Program-made: the position numbers and the translations under genes | The notes under the pieces: generated by a model | Databases searched by the model: none | What the model was told of the DNA's origin: nothing | The model's input: only the letters and a program-made list of their open reading frames with translations | Source of the DNA: Peptoniphilus sp. GNH | Lineage (GTDB): Bacteria > Bacillota > Clostridia > Tissierellales > Peptoniphilaceae | Length of the DNA: 64,000 nucleotides | Reading direction: 5' to 3' | Assembly (NCBI GenBank): GCA_021307325.1 | Contig: CP089931.1 | Coordinates: 1,636,979-1,700,978 of the forward strand | Shown: positions 57,943 through 64,000 of the stretch, in pieces | Layout: each line of letters opens with the position of its first letter | Position numbering within the stretch: position 1 is the first letter of the stretch

Positions 57943-58634
57943 TGGAAACTTTCATCAAAACCCCCTATTTCGGAATTTTACTGTCAATATTTACTTATAT
58001 TTTGGGTGGTTGGATTTCTAAAAAAATAAAGAATCCTCTATTCAATCCCCTTTTGCTGGCGATGTTTATGTGCATTGGAATTTTAAAAATATTCAAGATA
58101 GAATATGAAGATTTTAATGTAGGAGGTCAATATATAACCTTTTTAGTTGCACCAGCCACAGTTGCTTTGGTTGTAAATCTATACAAGAATCTAGACCTCT
58201 TAATCAAAAACATAGTACCTGTAATTATAGGTGTATTTGTTGGTGCTATGACATCAGTTTTGACCATATATGCTGGAGCTAAAATCTTTGGTTGGTCTCA
58301 AGAATTAAAATATAGCCTTGTGCCAAAATCTTTGACAACAGCAATAGGAACAGCTTTATCTGGAGAATACGGCGGCATAGTGTCAATAACAGTTGTAAGT
58401 ATAGTTTTAACTGGAATAATGGGAGCTGCAATTGCCCCAACTCTTCTAAAAATTATAAAGGTTGAAGACCCTGTTGCAAAAGGTATATCAATAGGCACGA
58501 CTGCTCACGCAGTAGGCACTTCGAGAGCCTTGCAAATGGGAGAGGTTGAAGGCGGTATGTCTGGCCTTGCAATCGCACTTGCAGGATTTATATCAGTAAT
58601 AATAATCCCAGTGATTATTAAAATTTTAGGATAA
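57942..58634 (+). CDS. lrgB: LrgB-family membrane protein
   Basis: 230 residues, about six to seven helices, with NPLLLAMFMCIGILKIF, LVPKSLTTAIGTALSGEYGG, GIMGAAIAPTLLKI and GIGTTAHAVGTSRALQMGE-type end (SIGTTAHAVGTSRAL). It works with LrgA. The plant relative PLGG1 fuses both halves and carries glycolate/glycerate. Confidence 0.92.
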   Translation: METFIKTPYFGILLSIFTYILGGWISKKIKNPLFNPLLLAMFMCIGILKIFKIEYEDFNVGGQYITFLVAPATVALVVNLYKNLDLLIKNIVPVIIGVFVGAMTSVLTIYAGAKIFGWSQELKYSLVPKSLTTAIGTALSGEYGGIVSITVVSIVLTGIMGAAIAPTLLKIIKVEDPVAKGISIGTTAHAVGTSRALQMGEVEGGMSGLAIALAGFISVIIIPVIIKILG

Positions 58635-58639
58635 AGAAA

Positions 58640-58670
58640 GAAGACTTTGTTATATAACAAGGTCTTTTTT
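58640..58670 (+). terminator. Terminator of lrgAB
   Basis: AAGACTTTGTTA and TAACAAGGTCTT pair with one U-G wobble, over a TA loop; six T follow. Confidence 0.85.
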
Positions 58671-58705
58671 ATATGCTCAAATAGCCTTGTATTACTTAGA
58701 ACATA

Positions 58706-58714
58706 TGTTATAAT
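58706..58714 (+). promoter_or_regulatory. Extended -10 promoter of pcp
   Basis: TGTTATAAT is an extended -10 with a perfect hexamer, about 92 bases before pcp. TTGTAT at 58688 is a possible -35 (short spacing). Confidence 0.5.
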
Positions 58715-58805
58715 GCAGGGTGTTATGCATTGCAAATAAATATGAAAAAGTCTCTAACATATATTTAAAATTTTTTAAAAGCAAAAAGAAAGAAGAGGAT
58801 GATAG

Positions 58806-59429
58806 ATGAATATACTTTTGACTGGATTTGAACCATTCGGAGGAGAAAAAATAAATCCGTCTTGGGAAGTCGTAAAAAAAATAAAGGGTAAGATGTATGG
58901 AGCTAACATATATCCACTTCTACTTCCAGTAGCTTTCAAAAAAGCTGCCGAGATAATTAAAAATGAAATGCAAAGACTAGACTTTGATGCAGTCTTATCC
59001 ATAGGACAAGCAGGCATACGCTCTGCTCTTAGTATTGAATACATAGGACTAAATTTAAGACACAGCAAGCAGCCAGATGAATTTTCAAATAGCCCCTATT
59101 TTGAAAAAATATCAGAAGATGGTCCTGATGCAATAGTTTCAAATCTTCCAATAGAAAAAATTTTAAAAAAGTGGGAAGAAAATATGATCCCTGCCTATCT
59201 TTCCTTCTCAGCTGGAGCCTATGTCTGCAATGACATAATGTATTCCACAGCCTTGTATTGTAAGCAAAAAAATATAAAATCAGGATTTGTTCATATACCC
59301 TACATCAAAGAGCAAGTCATCGATTCTCCACAAAATAAACCTTTTATGGAACTTGATACAATTAAGAAGGCCATAGAAGTGGCGATAGAAGAAATAATAA
59401 AAGACATAGAAGGAGGAAGAATTGATTAA
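58806..59429 (+). CDS. pcp: Pyrrolidone-carboxylate peptidase
   Basis: 207 residues, usual length. LTGFEPFGGEKINPSWE and GQAGIRSALSIEYIGLNLR (catalytic Glu region) lead to the nucleophile cysteine in GAYVCNDIMY and the histidine in FVHIPY. It removes N-terminal pyroglutamate from peptides in the cytoplasm. It overlaps the zinc-ribbon gene by 8 bp. Confidence 0.95.
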   Translation: MNILLTGFEPFGGEKINPSWEVVKKIKGKMYGANIYPLLLPVAFKKAAEIIKNEMQRLDFDAVLSIGQAGIRSALSIEYIGLNLRHSKQPDEFSNSPYFEKISEDGPDAIVSNLPIEKILKKWEENMIPAYLSFSAGAYVCNDIMYSTALYCKQKNIKSGFVHIPYIKEQVIDSPQNKPFMELDTIKKAIEVAIEEIIKDIEGGRID

Positions 59430-59742
59430 GTGTATTTATTGCGGCTCGGAATATGGTTATCCAGATGGAACTGGGTTTTCTTGCCCGGAGTGTGGGCAAT
59501 TTTGGACAGAACAATGCCTTGAGAATATGAAAACCCTAGACTCTGTTGGCAATATCCTAGAAGATGGGGACACGGTAGTTACAATCAAAGACTTAAAACT
59601 TGGAAAGCAAACCATAAAAAGAGGCACAAAAGCTGTAAATATTAAAATAATAGAGCCAGTAAATGGTCACGACATAGATGCCAAGTGCGAAGGGTTTGGG
59701 GCAATCTATCTAAAATCTTCAGTTGTAAAGAAAATAAATTAA
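59422..59742 (+). CDS. yjdM: PhnA/YjdM-family zinc-ribbon protein
   Basis: 106 residues. A zinc ribbon of CIYCGSEY and CPECGQFW precedes the YjdM domain: VGNILEDGDTVVTIKDLKLGKQTIKRGTKAVNIKII and IDAKCEGFGAIYLKSSVVKK. Despite the old name PhnA it is not phosphonoacetate hydrolase; its role is unknown. The start is TTG at 59422, seven bases after AGGAGG. Confidence 0.88.
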   Translation: MIKCIYCGSEYGYPDGTGFSCPECGQFWTEQCLENMKTLDSVGNILEDGDTVVTIKDLKLGKQTIKRGTKAVNIKIIEPVNGHDIDAKCEGFGAIYLKSSVVKKIN

Positions 59743-59768
59743 GACAATTACAAATAGAAGGACAAACT

Positions 59769-59780
59769 GCGATTAATCGC
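59769..59780. repeat. 12-base palindrome downstream of yjdM
   Basis: GCGATTAATCGC is a perfect palindrome lying between yjdM and the YheO-type regulator. It lacks a T tract, so it may be an operator or a chance feature. Confidence 0.35.
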
Positions 59781-59879
59781 CGAATTTTACTTAAAAGAAA
59801 AAGTATTTATGTTAAAATGATTATAAAAGAGTGATAGAGAAATAAGTTAATACATCATTACAGACTAGAAAGGAGAGCA

Positions 59880-60566
59880 ATGGAGTACGAATTTACCAGA
59901 AATGATTTTTTGATGGAGAATTATAAAGTTTTGGCGAGATTTTTGGGAAGCTACTTGGGCCCAGATTATGAAATAATCATACACGACCTGAGTTTGCTGC
60001 CTAATACGATTGTTGAGATAGTAAATAATAATTTGAGTGGCAGAAATATTGGCGGCCCCATAACTAAGTCAGCTTTGAAAATGATTCAGGAAAAAGTTTA
60101 TGAAAAAGAAGATTTTATCGTAAATTATAAAGGCATGTCGGGAGATAAAATTTTTAGATCAGCTACAATGTTTATTAAAAACGAACATGCTGAAGTTATT
60201 GGTCTACTTTGCATAAACTTTACAGATGAAAGATATATAAGTCTGCTCGAAAACATAACTAAATCTTTTCACCCCAAGAACTGGGAATACACAAAAATTA
60301 TAAAAGACAAAAAAGACGTGGTAGATAATAATACTGCCATAGTCGAGGAATACTATGAGAGCATGGATGAACTTATGAAAAATATATTTTCTGAAGTGAT
60401 TGCAGATATAAAGATTCCTGTGGATTATTTGAAGGCAGAAGATAGAATAAACATAGTTCACGAGCTTAGTAAAAAGGGAATGTTTAAGCTAAAAGGCGCA
60501 GTCCCTTTTGTAGCTGAAAATTTACAATGTTCACAAGCCACAATTTATAGATATTTAAACCAATAA
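59880..60566 (+). CDS. YheO/DauR-type transcriptional regulator (PAS + HTH)
   Basis: 228 residues. An N-terminal YheO-like PAS domain (FLGSYLGPDYEIIIHDLSLLPNTIVEIVNN with GRNIGGPIT) is followed by a linker and a C-terminal helix-turn-helix (FKLKGAVPFVAENLQCSQATIYRYLNQ). DauR relatives control D-arginine use in Pseudomonas. It sits before ridA-diaminopropionate lyase and is probably their regulator. Confidence 0.88.
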   Translation: MEYEFTRNDFLMENYKVLARFLGSYLGPDYEIIIHDLSLLPNTIVEIVNNNLSGRNIGGPITKSALKMIQEKVYEKEDFIVNYKGMSGDKIFRSATMFIKNEHAEVIGLLCINFTDERYISLLENITKSFHPKNWEYTKIIKDKKDVVDNNTAIVEEYYESMDELMKNIFSEVIADIKIPVDYLKAEDRINIVHELSKKGMFKLKGAVPFVAENLQCSQATIYRYLNQ

Positions 60567-60612
60567 AATAGACTCTAATTTTTCTAAATGAAAGATTAGA
60601 GTCTATTTTATT
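60562..60612 (+). terminator. Long terminator hairpin after the regulator
   Basis: AATAAAATAGACTCTAAT (60562-60579) and ATTAGAGTCTATTTTATT (60595-60612) form an 18-pair stem over 15 bases. It overlaps the last codons of the regulator. Confidence 0.8.
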
Positions 60613-60619
60613 ATTTGCA

Positions 60620-60633
60620 TGAAAATGTTTTCA
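60620..60633 (+). promoter_or_regulatory. cre-like site upstream of the ridA operon
   Basis: TGAAAATGTTTTCA is symmetric and fits the CcpA consensus except T for the central C. It lies seven bases before a TTGACA -35, a position where CcpA usually activates. Confidence 0.45.
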
Positions 60634-60640
60634 AAAAACA

Positions 60641-60669
60641 TTGACAATTAATCATCAGCATGATAATAT
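60641..60669 (+). promoter_or_regulatory. Promoter of the ridA-diaminopropionate operon
   Basis: A perfect TTGACA (60641-60646) and TAATAT (60664-60669) are separated by 17 bases. GATAAT at 60662 is an alternative -10. Confidence 0.65.
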
Positions 60670-60685
60670 TTTATTAAATTAAGAA

Positions 60686-60702
60686 TTATCTATCACAGAT
60701 AA
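60686..60702 (+). promoter_or_regulatory. Possible operator in the ridA leader
   Basis: TTATCT (60686-60691) and AGATAA (60697-60702) form an inverted repeat with five bases between, just past the transcription start. The upstream YheO-type regulator is a candidate ligand. Confidence 0.45.
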
Positions 60703-60730
60703 AGAAATATTATTGGAAAGGATGAAAAAA

Positions 60731-61108
60731 ATGAAAGAAAAAATTAAATTTTATGCAGATAAGTCTGCAGTAGGACCATATTCAAAGGCTGTGCAAGTAG
60801 GGGATTTATTGTACGTTTCGGGACAACTTCCTCTTGATAAGAATACAGGAGAAATTCCAGAGGATATAGAAAAGCAAACAGAAAATAGCTTGAATAATGT
60901 TAAAAACATTCTTGAAGAACTTGGCTCTTCTATGAATAAAGTGATAAAAACTACAGTGCTACTTTCTGATATAAAAAATTTTGCTAAAGTGAATGAAGTA
61001 TATGGAAAATTTTTCGAAGAAGGAGCCTATCCAGCAAGATCTTGCTTTGAAGTAGCTGCACTTCCTAAAGATGCTAAGGTAGAGATAGAAGTTATAGCAA
61101 TTGTATAA
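60731..61108 (+). CDS. ridA: RidA family enamine/imine deaminase
   Basis: 125 residues. GPYSKAVQVGDLLYVSGQLPLD at the start and AYPARSCFEVAALPKDAKVEIEVIAIV with the conserved substrate-binding Arg identify RidA. It hydrolyses 2-aminoacrylate and related reactive intermediates. The next gene makes exactly such an intermediate. Start 60731 follows AAAGGA. Confidence 0.93.
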   Translation: MKEKIKFYADKSAVGPYSKAVQVGDLLYVSGQLPLDKNTGEIPEDIEKQTENSLNNVKNILEELGSSMNKVIKTTVLLSDIKNFAKVNEVYGKFFEEGAYPARSCFEVAALPKDAKVEIEVIAIV

Positions 61109-61118
61109 GGAGGAAAAC

Positions 61119-62330
61119 ATGACACTGGATATTTTTAGTAGAAAGTCTGAGAATAAGCAAAAGTATGACATAAGTTTTTTGAATCATGAAGTAGCTCAAA
61201 AAATTTATAACTATCACAGAAGCTTTCCCATGTATGAAGAAACGCCATTTAGAGATTTAAAAAATCTATCTAAAAAACTCGGGGTTAAAAAAATCCTTAT
61301 AAAGGACGAATCATACAGATTTGGTCTAAATGCTTTCAAGGTGTTGGGAGGATCTTATGCAATAGGAAAGGTCATAGCTGAAAAGCTTGGATTAGAAATT
61401 GAAGACCTACCTTATGAAAGATTGGTATCAAAAGAAATAGCGGACAAGATAGGACAAGTTACATTTGTAACAGCTACGGATGGAAATCATGGCAGGGGAG
61501 TCGCTTGGGCTGCAAATCAATTAAAGCAAAAGGCGATAGTATATATGCCTTATGGAGCTGCACAAGAGAGAATAGATAATATAGAAAAAGAAGGTGCCAA
61601 GGTTATAGTAACTGATGGCAACTATGACGATGCTGTAAGACAAGCGAACAAACTAGCTGAAGACAATGGATATATCATGGTTCAAGACACTGCATGGGAC
61701 GGATATGAAGATATACCAAGATGGATTATGCAAGGCTATATGACTCTTGCTTGGGAAATGTACACATCATTAGAAAAAGAAGAAATAAAGCCAACACATG
61801 TATTTTTGCAAGCTGGAGTAGGGTCTTTTGCGGCAGCTGCGACAGGATTTTTCGCAAATATGTACAAGGGAGATGACAAGCCTGTAATTACAATAGTGGA
61901 GCCAGAAACTGTAGCCTGCATTTATGAATCGGCAAAGGCTGCAGAAAGAGTTATAGTAGGCGGAGATCACAAAACTATAATGGCAGGGCTTGCTTGCGGA
62001 GAGCCTAATACATTTGGTCTAAAGGTACTTCTAGATTATTGTGAGCATTTCATATCTGCGCCGGATGTTCTAGCAGCTTATGGAATGAGGGTGCTTGGTA
62101 ACCCCTACAAGAATGATGATAAATTAATCTCTGGAGAGAGTGGAGCTGCATCATTTGGTGTGATAAGTAAAATTTTAAGCGATTCAAATTTAGATAATTA
62201 CAAAAAACAATTGGGAATTGATGAAAATTCAGTTTTAGTATTTGTATCGACAGAGGGAGATACGGACGAGAAAAATTATTTAGACGTTGTTTGGGATGGT
62301 AAATATTCAAGTTTAGGAGAGGGAAAATGA
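61119..62330 (+). CDS. dpaL: Diaminopropionate ammonia-lyase
   Basis: 403 residues of fold-type II PLP enzymes. The PLP lysine is Lys74 in FGLNAFKVLGGSYA; substrate and PLP sites are TATDGNHGRGVAW, GVGSFAAAATGFFANMYK and SGESGAASFGV. It turns 2,3-diaminopropionate into pyruvate plus two ammonia through an aminoacrylate. Start 61119 follows AAGGAGG; the open frame runs earlier but without a site. Confidence 0.95.
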   Translation: MTLDIFSRKSENKQKYDISFLNHEVAQKIYNYHRSFPMYEETPFRDLKNLSKKLGVKKILIKDESYRFGLNAFKVLGGSYAIGKVIAEKLGLEIEDLPYERLVSKEIADKIGQVTFVTATDGNHGRGVAWAANQLKQKAIVYMPYGAAQERIDNIEKEGAKVIVTDGNYDDAVRQANKLAEDNGYIMVQDTAWDGYEDIPRWIMQGYMTLAWEMYTSLEKEEIKPTHVFLQAGVGSFAAAATGFFANMYKGDDKPVITIVEPETVACIYESAKAAERVIVGGDHKTIMAGLACGEPNTFGLKVLLDYCEHFISAPDVLAAYGMRVLGNPYKNDDKLISGESGAASFGVISKILSDSNLDNYKKQLGIDENSVLVFVSTEGDTDEKNYLDVVWDGKYSSLGEGK

Positions 62331-63502
62331 ACAAAAAAGATGCAGTTGTAGAACTTACACAAAAATTAATAAGAAGACAAAGCTACTCAGGAAATGAAAA
62401 GGGAGTTTCTGAAGAACTGACCAAGTATTTTAAAGAAAATGGATTTGACGATGTTCATGTAGACAAGTATGGAAATACAATAGGACACATAAAGGGTAAT
62501 AAGCCTGGTCCTAAGATTGTATTTGACGGACATATGGACACTGTGCCTGTTACAAATGAAAAAGAGTGGAAATATCCTCCTTTTGCAGGTGAAGTTCACG
62601 ATGGAAAGGTTCATGGACGTGGAACTAGTGACATGAAGGGCGCACTTGCAGCTATGGCTGTGGCAGCGAATGAATTTAAAAATAAGACAAATAGAGATTT
62701 TGCAGGAGAAATTTTTGTTGCTGGAATCGTTCACGAAGAGTGCTTTGAAGGTGTAGCAGCAAGAGAAGTAAGTGCATATACAAAGCCAGACTATGTAGTA
62801 ATAGGAGAAGCTTCAAGATGTAATGTCAAAATAGGACAAAGAGGAAGAGCTGAAATTAAGATTGAAATCGAAGGAAAACCAGCTCACTCTGCAAATCCTG
62901 AAAAGGGTATAAACGCAGTTTATAAGATGTGCAAAGTTGTTGAGGCTATAAGAGGATTAAAGCCGACCCATCATGAAAGATTGGGAGATGGAATATTAGA
63001 ACTTGTAGATATAAAATCTAGCCCTTATCCAGGAGCATCAGTAGTGCCAGAAAGATGTATAGCAACTTATGATAGAAGACTTTTGGTTAATGAAACTAAG
63101 GAGTCTGTAATAGCACCTATAAAAGAACTATTGGAAAAAATGATGAAGGAAGATCCTGAATTGAAGGCTAAGGCTTACTATTCAGTAGGAAAAGAAGATT
63201 GCTTTACTGGTATTGAAATTGAAGGCGAGAGATTTTTCCCAGGCTGGATATATGATGAAAATGAAGATTGGGTTCAAGCAGTTGTTAAGAAATTAAATGA
63301 AAAGGGACAAAATCCTGAAGTTACACAATATAACTTCTGCACAAACGGAAGCCACTATGCAGGAGAAGCAAAGATTAAAACTCTAGGCATAGGACCATCT
63401 CAAGAAAACTTGGCTCACACACTTGATGAGTATATAGAAATTTCAGAGCTTGAAAAGTCTGTTGAAGCATACGAAGCTGTAATGGAAGCTTTGTTGAAAT
63501 AA
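62327..63502 (+). CDS. ygeY: YgeY-type M20 metallohydrolase
   Basis: 391 residues. The dinuclear metal site comes from DGHMDTVP, HGRGTSDMKGA and VHEECFEG, plus GEASRCNVKIGQRGRAEI and the dimerisation domain with PAHSANPEKG. YgeY has been tied to selenium-dependent clusters and is beside DAPAL in E. coli (ygeX-ygeY). It overlaps dpaL by four bases and likely frees an amino acid from a conjugate. Confidence 0.9.
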   Translation: MNKKDAVVELTQKLIRRQSYSGNEKGVSEELTKYFKENGFDDVHVDKYGNTIGHIKGNKPGPKIVFDGHMDTVPVTNEKEWKYPPFAGEVHDGKVHGRGTSDMKGALAAMAVAANEFKNKTNRDFAGEIFVAGIVHEECFEGVAAREVSAYTKPDYVVIGEASRCNVKIGQRGRAEIKIEIEGKPAHSANPEKGINAVYKMCKVVEAIRGLKPTHHERLGDGILELVDIKSSPYPGASVVPERCIATYDRRLLVNETKESVIAPIKELLEKMMKEDPELKAKAYYSVGKEDCFTGIEIEGERFFPGWIYDENEDWVQAVVKKLNEKGQNPEVTQYNFCTNGSHYAGEAKIKTLGIGPSQENLAHTLDEYIEISELEKSVEAYEAVMEALLK

Positions 63503-63516
63503 AAAAGGGGGTAAGT

Positions 63517-64000
63517 ATGTACGATATTTTGATAAAAAATGGAACCATAGTTGACGGAACTGGAGAAAAGCCATTTAAAAAGAATTTAGCAATAAAAGAC
63601 GGAAAAATAACTCTTTTGGATGGAGAAGCCGAAGCAAAAAAGGTAATAGATGCTAAGGGTAAAATTGTAACACCAGGATTTATAGACACTCACTCCCATT
63701 CATCTCTTCCAGTAATAGACAACCCTTATCTTCCGGCTAAATTATTCCAAGGGATAACTACTGAAGTAGTTGCTCAAGACGGCATGGGACCAGCACCGAT
63801 TTCAGAAGAAACTATAAAACCATGGAAAAAGGCTATGGCAGGTCTTGAAGGAGAATACGACTATGAATGGACTTGGAGAAGTGTTGAGGATTATTTAAAG
63901 AAAGTTGACGAATTAGAACTGGGACCAAACATAGCTTATCTAGCTCCACATGGAAACTTGAGAATGGTTTCAATGGGACTTGAAAACAGAAAACCCACAG
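63517..64000 (+). CDS. D-aminoacylase / N-acyl-amino-acid amidohydrolase, 3' end outside window
   Basis: The first about 161 residues are visible. The start MYDILIKNGTIVDGTGEKPF and the metal-binding HSHSS in TPGFIDTHSHSSLP match the dihydroorotase-like amidohydrolases, D-aminoacylase branch. GITTEVVAQDGMGPAP agrees. It starts 15 bases after ygeY with AAGGGGG. Deacylation of D-amino acids would supply substrate to the cluster; the C-terminus is needed for certainty. Confidence 0.85.
   Translation, partial: MYDILIKNGTIVDGTGEKPFKKNLAIKDGKITLLDGEAEAKKVIDAKGKIVTPGFIDTHSHSSLPVIDNPYLPAKLFQGITTEVVAQDGMGPAPISEETIKPWKKAMAGLEGEYDYEWTWRSVEDYLKKVDELELGPNIAYLAPHGNLRMVSMGLENRKPT

Noticed and set aside
57592-58634. 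LrgAB as a holin/antiholin pair for phage-like lysis
   Set aside because: No phage genes are nearby; the position after glcD makes a metabolic transport role more likely, though lysis control is not excluded.

Overview
The window is a low-GC, AT-rich Gram-positive chromosome segment. Gene content points to an anaerobic, amino-acid- and butyrate-metabolising member of the Tissierellia, possibly Peptoniphilus or a relative. The supporting genes are a glutamate dehydrogenase, an acyl-CoA dehydrogenase with electron transfer flavoproteins, a two-subunit CoA-transferase, an AtoE-type short-chain fatty acid transporter, diaminopropionate breakdown, SLH surface-layer domains and the Firmicute rapZ-yvcK-whiA-crh block. 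The genus is an inference from content, not from any search. I saw no rRNA, tRNA, CRISPR array, insertion sequence or prophage gene; it reads as ordinary, densely packed chromosome.

Layout. 1-1200: end of an ABC transporter operon with a YtrA-type GntR repressor. 1.3-5.3 kb: signal peptidase I, MATE exporter, MntP-type manganese exporter (probably with an ATT start) and a membrane-anchored MutS-like ATPase. 5.7-11.8 kb: AtoE, a DUF2089-type protein with a small membrane protein, polyphosphate kinase behind a folded leader, and CoA-transferase A/B. 11.8-18.4 kb (minus): the phosphate regulon pstSCAB-phoU-phoB-phoR with a PhoB-type box at its promoter. 18.5-20.4 kb (minus): a stand-alone etfBA pair. 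20.6-29.6 kb: SLH protein, tcdA, pcrA, ligA and gatCAB. 29.6-31 kb: glutamate dehydrogenase. 31.2-33.8 kb (minus): a MoxR ATPase/VWA pair. 33.9-35.3 kb: MgtE. 35.4-39.4 kb: murB, rapZ, yvcK, whiA and a Crh-like HPr. 39.4-48.9 kb: tadA, a glucosaminidase, a CorC-type protein, a DUF5711-like protein, MscS, DUF951, two polysaccharide deacetylases, proline iminopeptidase and a CBS-containing pyrophosphatase. 49-52.7 kb: a YcdB-like secreted protein and an ABC-F ATPase. 53-58.6 kb: bcd-etfB-etfA-glcD-lrgA-lrgB. 58.8-60.6 kb: pcp, a PhnA/YjdM zinc-ribbon protein and a YheO-type regulator. 60.7-64 kb: ridA, diaminopropionate ammonia-lyase, ygeY and the start of a D-aminoacylase-like amidohydrolase.

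How it works together. Glutamate dehydrogenase and diaminopropionate lyase feed carbon in from amino acids. Butyryl-CoA dehydrogenase with Etf and the CoA-transferase would close a butyrate pathway, and AtoE may move the acid product. The 53-58.6 kb cluster adds a lactate/glycolate-type flavin dehydrogenase and an LrgAB membrane pair. This suggests 2-hydroxyacid uptake and oxidation sharing the same Etf module. Phosphate is handled by Pst/Pho and polyphosphate kinase. The Crh-like protein (Q15, S46) and a cre-like site before the ridA operon hint at carbon catabolite control of diaminopropionate use.

The most interesting points are the bcd-etf-glcD-lrgAB cluster, the Crh-like protein, the folded leaders before ppk and bcd, the probable ATT start of mntP, and an ABC-F protein in which one complete composite ATP site is eroded.
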